Below, piece by piece: positions 34,901 through 44,110 of a stretch of 64,000 nt of DNA (position 1 is the stretch's first letter; every line of letters begins with the position of its first letter). The DNA is from Clostridium_AM tanneri (GTDB lineage Bacteria > Bacillota > Clostridia > Clostridiales > Clostridiaceae), in the NCBI RefSeq assembly GCF_033659955.1, contig NZ_JARUJP010000008.1, positions 1 through 64,000 on the forward strand, written 5' to 3'. The position numbers and the translations under genes were made by a program. The notes under the pieces are model-generated. The model was not told the DNA's origin. It saw only the letters and a list, made by a program, of their open reading frames with translations, and did not search any database.

Positions 34901-35890
34901 ATGAAGAGGTATGGAAAAATTTTAGGAATACTTGCTATTACAGCGGTATTATCATCAACTTTTGCTGGTTGTGGAAATAAGGCAGCAGATAACAGTCAGC
35001 AGACATCAGGTAGTAAGGATGGAAAGACTAATGTAGCAGTTGTATTAAAAGCGTTAAATAGTGATTACTGGAAAATAGTTCAGGCTGGAGCAATGGATGC
35101 TGGTAAGGCTTTAGGAGTAGAAGTAAAGGTGCTTGGTCCAAATGATGAAACTGATATAGCAGGGCAAACATCTATTATGGAAGACCAAATAACTAAAAAA
35201 GTATCCGTATTGGTGGTAGCACCATCTCAACCAAGTGCAGCATTAGCTACCTTTGATAAGGCTGATGAGGCTAAAATCCCTGTTGTACTTATAGATACTG
35301 ATGCAAAGTGGGATAAGAAGAAATCTTTTGTAGGAACAGGAAACTTAGCTGGTGGTAAACTTGGTGGTAAATTCTTAGCTGATAAAATTGGAAAGGGAGC
35401 AGAAGTAGTTATTATAAGAGGAGCATTAGGTGATGCAACTCATGATGAACGTGTAAACGGTGCCAAGACAGAACTTGAAGCTGCTGGAGTAAAAGTAGTA
35501 GAAGTACAACCTGCAAATAGTGATAGAAACAAAGCTATGTCCGTAATGGAAAACTTATTACAAACTCATCCTAATGTAAAAGGCGTTTTCTGTTCAAATG
35601 ACGAGATGGCTTTAGGTGCTGAAAGAGCTCTTAAGCAAGCTAATAAAGCTAACGTAGCTGTAGTAGGATTTGACGGTTCTCCAGATGCTTTAAAATCAAT
35701 AAAAGCAGGAGAACTTACAGCATCAGTTGCACAAAGTCCATATAATATAGGAAAACTAGGTGTTGAAACTGCAGTTAAGGCTGCAAAGGGTGAAAAGGTT
35801 GATGTTAGAGTTGATACTGGAACAAGTGTAATATCAAAGGAAAACGTAGACCAAGCTCAAGCAGACTTAGATAAGATTTTGAAAAAATAA
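34901..35890 (+). CDS. Sugar ABC transporter substrate-binding lipoprotein (RbsB-like)
   Basis: A 329-residue type I periplasmic-binding-fold protein. The signal peptide ends in a lipobox FAGC near residue 25. The core has VAVVLKALNSDYWKIVQAGA, LIDTDAKWDKKK, VGTGN, GFDGSPDALKSIKAGE and ASVAQSPYNIGKLG, typical of the ribose/inositol binding-protein family. Given the inositol genes downstream, myo-inositol is the most likely ligand, but the sequence alone does not prove it. It is first in the transporter operon and is followed by a structured intergenic RNA. Confidence 0.9.
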   Translation: MKRYGKILGILAITAVLSSTFAGCGNKAADNSQQTSGSKDGKTNVAVVLKALNSDYWKIVQAGAMDAGKALGVEVKVLGPNDETDIAGQTSIMEDQITKKVSVLVVAPSQPSAALATFDKADEAKIPVVLIDTDAKWDKKKSFVGTGNLAGGKLGGKFLADKIGKGAEVVIIRGALGDATHDERVNGAKTELEAAGVKVVEVQPANSDRNKAMSVMENLLQTHPNVKGVFCSNDEMALGAERALKQANKANVAVVGFDGSPDALKSIKAGELTASVAQSPYNIGKLGVETAVKAAKGEKVDVRVDTGTSVISKENVDQAQADLDKILKK

Positions 35891-35942
35891 GAATAACATA
35901 GCCATATTATAGCTTTTATAAAGCAAAGCAATTAAATTGAAA

Positions 35943-36015
35943 GATGAGCCCAACTAGTAAAAACTCCAACGGAGTTACAAAATGAAATTGCATCAAAATA
36001 CTATGTTGGGCCCAT
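35943..36015 (+). ncRNA. Structured intergenic RNA between binding protein and ABC ATPase
   Basis: GCCCAACTAGTA (from 35948) pairs with TACTATGTTGGGC (35999 on) in a long stem with a single bulge, closed further by ATG/CAT. The enclosed region holds a second hairpin, AACTCC/GGAGTT (35962-35976). There is no T-run, so it is probably not a simple terminator. It could protect the upstream mRNA and raise binding protein over the membrane components. The class is not one I recognise. Confidence 0.6.
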
Positions 36016-36058
36016 TAAATAAGTTTTATAGCTTACAAAAATTGAGGTGGTTTGAATA

Positions 36059-37555
36059 ATGGAAAAACCGTTTATTGAGCTAAGAGGTGTTTCTAAGATT
36101 TTTCCGGGAGTACGGGCCTTAAATAACATAGACTTAGATGTATATCCAGGAGAGGTACTAGGACTAGTTGGGGAAAATGGTGCAGGTAAATCTACATTAA
36201 TTAAAATTTTAACAGGAGCTCATAAAAATGATGAGGGGCAGATATTAATAGAGGGAAAAGAAACTAAAATTAATGGACCTAAGCATGCCATGGAATTAGG
36301 TATAACAGCTATCTATCAAGAATTAAATATTGTTAAACAGCTTACTGTGGCAGAGAATGTATTTCTAGGCAGAGAGTTAAAGAATAATGGTAGATCTGGA
36401 TTGCTTAATATAAAAGAAATGAGGAAAAGATCCTCAGAATTATTGAGAGAATTAGGTCAGGAGATTGATCCTAGAATAGGTATAGATAGATTGGGAATGG
36501 GAAAGCAGCAAATGGTGGAAATTGCTAAAGCCCTTAGTGTTAAAACAAAACTTCTTATAATGGATGAGCCTACCTCCAGTTTAAGTAACAGAGAGGTAAG
36601 AGAATTGTTAAGAACTGTAAAAAATTTAAAAAGTAAGGGTATAGCTATAATATTTATATCTCATAGACTTGATGAAATAATGGAGATATGCGATAGAGTT
36701 ACCGTAATGAGAGATGGAGAAAAGGTAAAGACTCTTCCTATTAGTGAGGTTACTACTGATGAGTTAATTAAGCTAATGGTTGGAAGAAATTTAGAGCATC
36801 AATTTCCAAAGGTGAACACAACCTTAGGAGAAGAAGTTTTAAGAGTTGAAAATTTGAAAAGTACAGGAGTATTTGAGAGCATAAGCTTTAGTGTTAGAAG
36901 AGGGGAAATTTTAGGTCTAGCAGGACTTGTAGGGGCAGGAAGAACAGAGGTTGCTAGAGCAATATTTGGTGCAGACCGGATAAACTCAGGTGACGTATAT
37001 ATTCATGGTAGAAAAGTAAGAATAAAGTCTCCTGAGGATGCTATGAAATCAGGAATTGCATTTCTTACGGAGGACAGAAAGGGACAAGGTTTGATTCTTG
37101 GCAATACTGTTTCCTTCAATATGAACATTTCTTCATACGATAAAATAAAATCTAGGTTTCTATTGAACATGAAAAAGTCTAAAGAAAGATGCAAAGAAAA
37201 TATCAAAAAGCTAAATATAAATCCTCCGTCAGAAAAGTTTATAGTAAGACAGTTAAGTGGAGGAAATCAACAAAAGGTTGTTATAGCAAAGTGGCTGAAT
37301 ACAAAGGCAGACATATTTATCTTTGATGAGCCTACTAGAGGAATAGATGTAGGGGCAAAGGTAGAGGTTTACAACGTTATGAATGAGCTAGTCTCTAATG
37401 GTTCAGCAATAATAATGATATCTTCTGAAATGCCAGAGATACTAGGCATGAGTGATAGAGTTATTGTTATGCATGAGGGAAGGATTACTGGAGAATTTGC
37501 TAGAGAAAATGCAAACCAAGAAAATATTATGAAAGCAGCTTCAGGGGGGGTGTAA
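36059..37555 (+). CDS. Sugar ABC transporter ATP-binding protein (RbsA-like)
   Basis: A 498-residue protein with two fused nucleotide-binding domains. The first half has Walker A GENGAGKSTL, signature RLGMGKQQMVEIA and Walker B LLIMDEPTSSL. The second half lacks a normal Walker A (it reads GLVGAGRTE), as usual for this family, but keeps LSGGNQQKVV and FIFDEPTRGIDVG. It powers the importer with the permease gene that starts three bases downstream. Confidence 0.95.
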   Translation: MEKPFIELRGVSKIFPGVRALNNIDLDVYPGEVLGLVGENGAGKSTLIKILTGAHKNDEGQILIEGKETKINGPKHAMELGITAIYQELNIVKQLTVAENVFLGRELKNNGRSGLLNIKEMRKRSSELLRELGQEIDPRIGIDRLGMGKQQMVEIAKALSVKTKLLIMDEPTSSLSNREVRELLRTVKNLKSKGIAIIFISHRLDEIMEICDRVTVMRDGEKVKTLPISEVTTDELIKLMVGRNLEHQFPKVNTTLGEEVLRVENLKSTGVFESISFSVRRGEILGLAGLVGAGRTEVARAIFGADRINSGDVYIHGRKVRIKSPEDAMKSGIAFLTEDRKGQGLILGNTVSFNMNISSYDKIKSRFLLNMKKSKERCKENIKKLNINPPSEKFIVRQLSGGNQQKVVIAKWLNTKADIFIFDEPTRGIDVGAKVEVYNVMNELVSNGSAIIMISSEMPEILGMSDRVIVMHEGRITGEFARENANQENIMKAASGGV

Positions 37556-37558
37556 TTA

Positions 37559-38605
37559 ATGGAACAAGAGAGAAAAAAGGATAGGTTTAACGTATCAGAA
37601 GATAAATCCTTAAGAGCAATTTTATCTAAATTTGGGTCTTTACTAGGATTACTATTGCTCTGTGTTATTTTAACTTTTGCTTCAGATCAATTTTTAACTT
37701 TTAAAAATATCATGAACATAGCAAATCAATCAGCACTGAATAGTTTAATCTCAGTAGGTATGCTGTTAACTATACTAACAGCAGGGATAGACTTGTCTGT
37801 TGGTTCTGTATTAGCTTTATCTATTTGCGTAATGGCAGTAGCAATAACAAAATGGCACCTTAATGCTATGATGGCAATTATACTATGTCTAGTAGTTGGC
37901 TCTTTTCTAGGGTTTATCAATGGGATACTGCTTACAAAATTGAAATTACCTCATCCATTTATATCTACGTTAGCTATGAAAAATGTGGCAGCAGGCTTGG
38001 CACTTATAGTTACAGGAGCATCACCGATATCAGGTTTTTCTAAATCTGTTCAATTCTTAGGTTCAGAGAAAATAGGTCTAATTCCAGTTAGTTTTATATT
38101 AGTTATAGCTGTGTACGCTATATTTCACATATTTTTGAATAGAACTGCTCAAGGAAGATATATATATGCAGTTGGAGGTAATCCAGAAGCTGCAAAGTTA
38201 TCAGGAGTTAATGTATCAAAAACTCTAGTTCTAGTCTATTCTCTAAGCGGTTTTATGGCAGCCCTTTGTGGAATAGTTTTAGTAGGAAGAGTTAACGCTG
38301 CTTTTCCGCTGGCAGGATTAAACTATGATGCGGATGCTATTGCAGCCTGTATCATAGGAGGGGCTTCCTTCATGGGTGGTTCCGGTACAGTATGGGGTAC
38401 ACTAATAGGTTCTATGATTATGGCTGTACTTAGAAATGGACTGAATCTTCTAGGGGTACCAGCAGACGTACAGACTGTTGCTATAGGATTAGTTATAATT
38501 GGTGCTGTTTATGTGGATGTTTTAAGAACTCAGGCTCAAAAGAAGGCTAAGACAAATTCAAATAGCAACACAAATACTAATACACCGGTTAATGTAAAAG
38601 CATAA
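37559..38605 (+). CDS. Sugar ABC transporter permease (RbsC-like)
   Basis: A 348-residue membrane protein with eight to ten hydrophobic segments. It has the BPD_transp_2 features AGIDLSVGSVLALS and YAVGGNPEAAKLSGVNV (the coupling loop), plus GRVNAAFPLAGLNYDADAIA. The C-terminal tail is asparagine/threonine-rich (NSNSNTNTNT). It completes the importer with the two preceding genes. The gene for malic enzyme follows after 74 bases, so the importer and the catabolic genes are probably one transcript. Confidence 0.93.
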   Translation: MEQERKKDRFNVSEDKSLRAILSKFGSLLGLLLLCVILTFASDQFLTFKNIMNIANQSALNSLISVGMLLTILTAGIDLSVGSVLALSICVMAVAITKWHLNAMMAIILCLVVGSFLGFINGILLTKLKLPHPFISTLAMKNVAAGLALIVTGASPISGFSKSVQFLGSEKIGLIPVSFILVIAVYAIFHIFLNRTAQGRYIYAVGGNPEAAKLSGVNVSKTLVLVYSLSGFMAALCGIVLVGRVNAAFPLAGLNYDADAIAACIIGGASFMGGSGTVWGTLIGSMIMAVLRNGLNLLGVPADVQTVAIGLVIIGAVYVDVLRTQAQKKAKTNSNSNTNTNTPVNVKA

Positions 38606-38679
38606 AAATTGGAATATTATTCATACAATAAAGAGTTTCTATCTAAAATTGAAAATAGCAAGGACGGGAGGAAAAAACA

Positions 38680-39915
38680 TTGGAATTAAGAGAAAGAGCA
38701 TTAAAATTTCATAAAGATAACAAAGGAAAAATTGCCTTAAGGTGCAAGGTGCCGGTAAAGAATAAGGAGGACTTAACTCTTGCATATACTCCAGGGGTAG
38801 CAGAACCCTGCTTAGAGATTGAGAAAAACTATGATTGTATATATGACTATACAGCAAAGGGAAATTGGGTAGCTGTTGTTACTAATGGAACAGCTGTACT
38901 GGGACTTGGAGATATTGGTGCAGCAGCAGGGCTTCCAGTTATGGAGGGTAAAGCTGTTTTATTTAAATCCTTTGGAGGAGTGGATGCTTTTCCAATATGC
39001 TTAGAAACTAAAGACATAAATAAGATTGTAGAGACGGTAAAACTTATGGAATCTGCTTTTGGCGGCATAAACTTAGAGGATATTAAGGCACCGGAGTGTT
39101 TTGAAATAGAAGATAAATTAAAGGAAATATGTAATATACCAATATTTCATGACGATCAGCATGGAACTGCAGTGGTGTCTTCTGCCTGCCTAATTAATGC
39201 CCTAAAAATTACTAATAAAAAATTTGAAGATTTAAAAGTGGTTATTAATGGTGCTGGTTCTGCTGGAATTGCTATAACAAAGCTTCTGTTAAAGATGGGA
39301 ACAAAAAATATAATACTTTGTGATACTAAGGGAGCTATATATAAAAGCAGAACAGAGGGCATGAACAAATATAAAGAGGAAATTGCTCAAATAACAAATC
39401 CTGACCAAGAACAAGGTAATCTTGAAAAGGTGTTAAAGGGAGCAGATGTATTTTTAGGAGTTTCAGCAGCAAACTGTGTAACACAGGAAATGGTTAAATC
39501 AATGAATAGTGACTCAATAATAATGGCGATGGCAAACCCAAACCCAGAAATACTTCCTAACTTAGCAAAGGAAGCAGGGGCTAGGGTTGTATGCACTGGA
39601 AGATCTGATTACCCAAATCAAGTTAACAATGTCTTAGCTTTTCCAGGAATATTTAGAGGGGCATTAGATGTTCGTGCTAGCGAAATTAATGATGAGATGA
39701 AGATTGCAGCAGCCTATGCAATAGCAGAACTTATAAATGAAGATCAGTTAAGAGAAGACTATGTTATTCCAGAGGCCTTTGATTTGAGAATAGCACCAAA
39801 GGTTGCTTTATATGTGGCGAAGGCTGCTATTGAAACAGGCGTTGCAAGAAGAAAGGATATTACTCCAGAAATGGTTGAAGAGCATACAATTGAACTTCTT
39901 AGACAAGGTCTATAA
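38680..39915 (+). CDS. Malic enzyme (oxaloacetate-decarboxylating malate dehydrogenase)
   Basis: A 411-residue short bacterial malic enzyme, converting L-malate to pyruvate and CO2 with NAD(P)+. Tyr36 is in AYTPGVAEPC, Lys91 in MEGKAVLFKS, metal ligands lie in the glutamate/aspartate motif of APECFEIE and HDDQHGTA, and the dinucleotide fold GAGSAGIAITKLL. The start is TTG at 38680 after GGGAGG. Its place between an inositol importer and inositol genes is unusual. It would supply the last step if inositol carbon passes through malate. Confidence 0.94.
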   Translation: MELRERALKFHKDNKGKIALRCKVPVKNKEDLTLAYTPGVAEPCLEIEKNYDCIYDYTAKGNWVAVVTNGTAVLGLGDIGAAAGLPVMEGKAVLFKSFGGVDAFPICLETKDINKIVETVKLMESAFGGINLEDIKAPECFEIEDKLKEICNIPIFHDDQHGTAVVSSACLINALKITNKKFEDLKVVINGAGSAGIAITKLLLKMGTKNIILCDTKGAIYKSRTEGMNKYKEEIAQITNPDQEQGNLEKVLKGADVFLGVSAANCVTQEMVKSMNSDSIIMAMANPNPEILPNLAKEAGARVVCTGRSDYPNQVNNVLAFPGIFRGALDVRASEINDEMKIAAAYAIAELINEDQLREDYVIPEAFDLRIAPKVALYVAKAAIETGVARRKDITPEMVEEHTIELLRQGL

Positions 39916-39973
39916 GAGATAGATTTGTCTAAAAAGAGTATAAGTATAATTTGAGTTTTAGGAGGAATTAAGA

Positions 39974-41002
39974 ATGATAAAAGTAGGAGTTGCTGGATAC
40001 GGCGTTATTGGACAAAGATTAGCAGATGGAGTTGCCCTGCAAAGGGATATGGAGCTTGTAGGGGTTGCTGATGTTTCGCCTACTTTAGCGGTAAGAGCTT
40101 TAAAGGAAAAGGGTATGCCTTATAACTTATATAATGCAATGGCTGGAAACGAAGGATTATTCAAGGAAGCTGAAATACCTATAAGTGGAACACTAGAAGA
40201 TTTGATTCAAAAATGTGATGTAATTCTTGATGCTACCAGTGCTGGTATAGGTGCTAAAAATAAGGAGCTTTATAAAAAATACAATAAAAAAGCAATATTC
40301 CAAGGTGGAGAAAATAATGATGTAGCAGATGTGTTTTTCCATGGCTATGCAAACTATGAGAAAGGTATAGGAAAGCAATTTTTAAAGCTAACATCCTGTA
40401 ATACTACTGGATTAATAAGAGCAGTAGACTGCATAGATAGAAAAGTTGGTGTAAAAAAGGTTGCAATTACCATAATAAGAAGAGTTGCAGATCCAGGAGA
40501 TTACCACAGAGGGCTTACTAACGCACTTCAAGTAGATAAGGCTCCAAGCCATCAAGCCTTAGATCTTATGACTATAATGCCTCATGTAGATGCTACAGGG
40601 ATACTTGTTCATACACCGGTAACTCACGGCCATATAATTACTGTTGTAGCTACGCCTAAGGAAGATATATCAAAAGAAGAGCTATTAGATATCTTTAGTC
40701 AGCATCCAAGAATAAGAAATGTAAGACTTGCTGATGGATTCTTAGGAAATGCGTCTTTATTCAGGTATGCAAGGGACCTTGGAAACCCAAGAGGAGATAT
40801 GTATGAAATAGCTGTATTTGAAGAGTCTGTTGTTAAGTCTGGTAAGGATATAATGTTTGCTATAAATATTCCACAGGAAGCGGTAGTTATACCAGAAAAT
40901 ATAGATGCGATAAGAGCAGCTATGGAAATGCAAAGGGATAGAATTGAAGCAGTTACAGAAACAAATAAGTATTTGGGGTTGGGAAAATGGATGTCAAAGT
41001 AG
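39974..41002 (+). CDS. Type II (archaeal-type) glyceraldehyde-3-phosphate dehydrogenase homologue
   Basis: A 342-residue member of the archaeal GAPDH family, not related in detail to bacterial Gap. The NAD(P) fold is VGVAGYGVIGQRLADGV at 4-20, the catalytic cysteine is Cys142 in TSCNTTGL, and paired arginines are at 169-170 (IIRRVADP). The usual archaeal segment around the conserved histidine (PSHHG) reads PSHQA at 191-195 and the surrounding loop is shorter. Canonical members make 1,3-bisphosphoglycerate. Here, in an inositol operon with a PGK homologue whose gene overlaps its end, I infer it may act on D-malate semialdehyde, which has the same shape with a carboxylate in place of the phosphate. 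Confidence 0.88.
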   Translation: MIKVGVAGYGVIGQRLADGVALQRDMELVGVADVSPTLAVRALKEKGMPYNLYNAMAGNEGLFKEAEIPISGTLEDLIQKCDVILDATSAGIGAKNKELYKKYNKKAIFQGGENNDVADVFFHGYANYEKGIGKQFLKLTSCNTTGLIRAVDCIDRKVGVKKVAITIIRRVADPGDYHRGLTNALQVDKAPSHQALDLMTIMPHVDATGILVHTPVTHGHIITVVATPKEDISKEELLDIFSQHPRIRNVRLADGFLGNASLFRYARDLGNPRGDMYEIAVFEESVVKSGKDIMFAINIPQEAVVIPENIDAIRAAMEMQRDRIEAVTETNKYLGLGKWMSK

Positions 41003-42255
41003 ATGTTGGAATAAGGTCTATGGAGGAGTTTGATTATAAGGATAAAAGAGTTTTATTAAGGCTTGATATAAACTCTCCTATAGACATAGAAACTAAAAAG
41101 ATTGTAAGTGAAAATAGAATAAATAAGAGTATTCCTACAATTAAATACCTTATAGACAGGGGAGCAAAAGTAGCTACAATTGCTCACCAGGGAGATACAC
41201 TGGACTATCACAATTTAATACCAATGAGAGAACATGCAGAAAAGTTATCACAAAAGCTAGGCAGAGAAGTTAAATATATTGACGATGTTTGTGGTCCTGC
41301 AGCACAGGATGCAGTTAAGAATTTAAAATCAGGAGAAGTAGTTCTCCTAGGAAATCTTAGATATCTAACAGAAGAAATATCAACCTTTGAGGATGCAGTA
41401 AAACTTGAGGCTAAGGATATGCTGAATACCTATTTAGTAAGAAGTCTTGCTCCAATAGTAGACTTCTATGTAAATGATGCCTTTGCAGCAGCTCACAGAA
41501 ATGCTCCTTCAATGGTAGCCTTTCAGGAATTACTTCCTACGGCAACAGGTTTGCTTATGTTTCAAGAGCTAAGTGCGCTTACAAAGGTTATGGAATGCCC
41601 GATCAAGCCTTCTGTTTTTGTACTTGGTGGACTTAAGATATCTGATGCCTTTGGAATGATGAAACAAGTATTAGAAAATGGCACTGCAGACAAAATATTA
41701 TGCTGTGGAGTTACAGGCAATATTATGTTGATGGCTAAGGGCTATAACATAGGAGAGGTTAATGAAAAATTTATTAAGGATAGAAAACTAGATGTATTTA
41801 TAGGCTCTGCAAAGGAGTATTTAGAAAAGTATAGTGAAAAGATAGTTTATCCTCTAGATTTAGCCTATGAAGAAGGTGGTATGAGAAAAGAGACTTCTAT
41901 TGATAAACTTCCTTTAAACCATATGTTTATGGATATAGGTTGTGAAACTATAGAGTTGTTTAAGAAAGAACTCTCTAAAGCAGGGACTATATTTGTCAAT
42001 GGACCAGCAGGAGTTTATGAAAATAAAATCTTTGAAAATGGAACTAAGGGAATATGGACTGCTATAGCAGAAGCAAAAGGATATTCTGTTATAGGTGGAG
42101 GAGATACTGTTAGTGCCGCACAGCGTTTTATTGATACGTCAAGGATAAATTATGTTTGTACTGCTGGTGGTGCTATGGTTAGGTTCTTATCTGGAGTAAA
42201 ATTACCTTTAATTGAAGCAATGAAAAAGGCTTATACACGGGAAGTGGAGGTATAG
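40987..42255 (+). CDS. Archaeal-type phosphoglycerate kinase homologue
   Basis: A 422-residue PGK-fold protein. Kept: RLDINSP (Arg25), NRI (Arg44), His67, LGNLRYL (Arg125), AAHRNAPS (Arg171), the nucleotide site GGLKISD, NGPAGVYE and GGGDTVSAA. Changed: after His67 the usual arginine (HLGRP in bacteria, HQSRP in archaea) is Asp70, in HQGD. That arginine normally helps hold the phosphate of 3-phosphoglycerate. Its start overlaps the upstream GAPDH homologue by 16 bases, so translation is probably coupled. It would make ATP from an acyl phosphate, which I infer to be malyl phosphate. Confidence 0.86.
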   Translation: MDVKVDVGIRSMEEFDYKDKRVLLRLDINSPIDIETKKIVSENRINKSIPTIKYLIDRGAKVATIAHQGDTLDYHNLIPMREHAEKLSQKLGREVKYIDDVCGPAAQDAVKNLKSGEVVLLGNLRYLTEEISTFEDAVKLEAKDMLNTYLVRSLAPIVDFYVNDAFAAAHRNAPSMVAFQELLPTATGLLMFQELSALTKVMECPIKPSVFVLGGLKISDAFGMMKQVLENGTADKILCCGVTGNIMLMAKGYNIGEVNEKFIKDRKLDVFIGSAKEYLEKYSEKIVYPLDLAYEEGGMRKETSIDKLPLNHMFMDIGCETIELFKKELSKAGTIFVNGPAGVYENKIFENGTKGIWTAIAEAKGYSVIGGGDTVSAAQRFIDTSRINYVCTAGGAMVRFLSGVKLPLIEAMKKAYTREVEV

Positions 42256-42256
42256 T

Positions 42257-43102
42257 ATGTTAAGCTTAGAAAAAAAGAAGGAGCTAGAAGGACTGGCTCT
42301 TAAAATAAGGATTGAGACTATAAGAACCATTGGCACCTTAGGTTTTGGACATATGGGAGGAGCTATGTCAGTAGTTGATACATTAGCAGTTCTTTATGGT
42401 GACGTAATGAATATAGACCCGAAAAATCCAAGCTGGGAGGAAAGAGATTGGCTTGTATGCTCAAAGGGACATGCCGGCCCTGCGGTATACTCTACCTTAG
42501 CATTAAAGGGCTACTTTCCTAAAGAAGACCTACTTACCCTAAATAAACCAGCTACTCATTTACCAAGCCACTGTGATAGAAATCTTACTACAGGTATAGA
42601 TATGACTACAGGCTCTCTAGGTCAAGGTGCATCAACAGCTCTAGGAGTAACAATTGGAAACAGACTAAAAGGAAGAAGCAATTATATTTATCTAATTCTT
42701 GGCGATGGAGAAATTCAGGAAGGTCAGGTATGGGAAATGGTTATGTGTGCTGCCCAACAAAAGGCAGACCATCTTATAGCCTTTGTTGACTATAATAAGC
42801 AGCAATTAGATGGATTTACAAAGGATATAAATGATTTAGGGGATATAGTGGCTAAATTCCAAAGCTTTGGATGGTTTTCGCAAGAGGTTTGTGGCCATGA
42901 TGTTGAGGAAATATACAATGCAGTTATTAAAGCTAAGGAGAATAAGGGAAAACCTTCGGTTATAGTGCTTAACACTATAAAAAGTAAAGGTTATTGTTTT
43001 GGTGAAGGCATTGTAAGTAACCACCATATTACAGTAAGCGAAGAACAGATGAAAGAAGCTATAAGACTTTTAGAAGATAAGCTGAAGGAGGTGGAGAAAT
43101 AG
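42257..43102 (+). CDS. Transketolase, N-terminal (TPP-binding) subunit
   Basis: A 281-residue split transketolase half. It has GFGHMGGAMSVVD, SKGHAGPAVYS, TGSLGQGAS, the thiamine diphosphate motif starting GDGEIQEGQVWEM and ending at the asparagine of VDYNKQQ, and IKSKG near 238. It begins one base after the PGK stop with GGAGG upstream. Split transketolases are common in clostridia and work as heterotetramers; the partner is the next gene, which overlaps by one base. Both halves have family-typical length, so this is not a frameshifted full-length gene. Confidence 0.93.
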   Translation: MLSLEKKKELEGLALKIRIETIRTIGTLGFGHMGGAMSVVDTLAVLYGDVMNIDPKNPSWEERDWLVCSKGHAGPAVYSTLALKGYFPKEDLLTLNKPATHLPSHCDRNLTTGIDMTTGSLGQGASTALGVTIGNRLKGRSNYIYLILGDGEIQEGQVWEMVMCAAQQKADHLIAFVDYNKQQLDGFTKDINDLGDIVAKFQSFGWFSQEVCGHDVEEIYNAVIKAKENKGKPSVIVLNTIKSKGYCFGEGIVSNHHITVSEEQMKEAIRLLEDKLKEVEK

Positions 43103-44076
43103 TGGTTGTAAAATTAGCTGAAAAAAGAGTAAAAGAAGAAAAAGAAATGAGAACTATGTACTGTGAGACTCTTATGGAGTTGGCTGAAAAAGATGAGAAT
43201 GTAGTTGTACTTGATGCTGATTTAATGAGTTCTATGGGAATGGTGTCTTTCCAGAAGAAATATCCTGAAAGAACCTTTAATGTTGGAATACAGGAAGCTA
43301 ATATGATGGGAACAGCAGCAGGCATGTCTGCAGTGGGGCTGATTCCCTTTGCCCACAGCTTTGGTCCTTTTGCTACAAGAAGGTGCTTTGATCAAATATT
43401 TTTATCCTGTGGTTATGGAAAGTTAAATGTGAAAATAACCGGTAGTGATCCAGGAGTAACTGCTGCTTACAATGGAGGCACTCATATGCCTTTTGAGGAT
43501 ATGGGAATATTAAGAAACGTTCCTAATATAACCATTATTGAACCTGTAGATAGTACCATGCTTAAAGATATAATAGGACAGATTGCTTATAAATATGGTG
43601 TGTTTTATACAAGACTTCTGAGAAAAAGTGCCACAAAGATTTATGCAGAAGGATCTACCTTTGAAATCGGAAAGGCTATACCGCTAAGAGACGGCAAGGA
43701 TGTAACAGTCTTTGCTACGGGCATAATGGTGGAAGAGGCCCTTAAAGCGGCTGAAGAGTTGGACAAAGAAGGAATTTCCGTAAGAGTTGAAAATATATTT
43801 ACCTTAAAGCCTATAGACAAAGAAGCAATAATAAAATGCGCTGAGGAGACAGGAGCAATTGTAACTGCTGAAAATCACAGTATTCTTAACGGATTAGGTT
43901 CGGCAGTGGCGGAGGTTGTTGTAGAGAGTGTACCAGTACCTGTTGAAAGGGTAGGTGTAGAAGATAGATTTGGTCAAGTTGGACCGGTAGATTATTTAAA
44001 AGAAGAGTATGGACTTACCTACAACCACATAATTACAAAGGTTAGAAGAGTGCTAGAAAGAAAGTGTAGCAAATAG
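43102..44076 (+). CDS. Transketolase, C-terminal (pyrimidine-domain) subunit
   Basis: A 324-residue partner of the preceding subunit. The catalytic glutamate that activates thiamine is Glu65 in NVGIQEANMMG. The substrate-channel segment that usually reads GEDGxTHQ is AYNGGTHM (122-129) here, and the histidine usually found shortly before it is absent. These residues contact the sugar part of the donor, so specificity may differ from ordinary transketolase. Start is GTG 43102 after AAGGAG. Embedded in iol genes, it may act on 5-dehydro-2-deoxygluconate. Confidence 0.91.
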   Translation: MVVKLAEKRVKEEKEMRTMYCETLMELAEKDENVVVLDADLMSSMGMVSFQKKYPERTFNVGIQEANMMGTAAGMSAVGLIPFAHSFGPFATRRCFDQIFLSCGYGKLNVKITGSDPGVTAAYNGGTHMPFEDMGILRNVPNITIIEPVDSTMLKDIIGQIAYKYGVFYTRLLRKSATKIYAEGSTFEIGKAIPLRDGKDVTVFATGIMVEEALKAAEELDKEGISVRVENIFTLKPIDKEAIIKCAEETGAIVTAENHSILNGLGSAVAEVVVESVPVPVERVGVEDRFGQVGPVDYLKEEYGLTYNHIITKVRRVLERKCSK

Positions 44077-44110
44077 CTTATATTTAAAATTTATAGAGAG
44101 GTGACGTAAG

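Noticed and set aside
42257..44076. Split transketolase as a frameshifted full-length gene
   Set aside because: Each half has normal length for the split type, its own ribosome site and a one-base stop/start overlap typical of coupled subunits.
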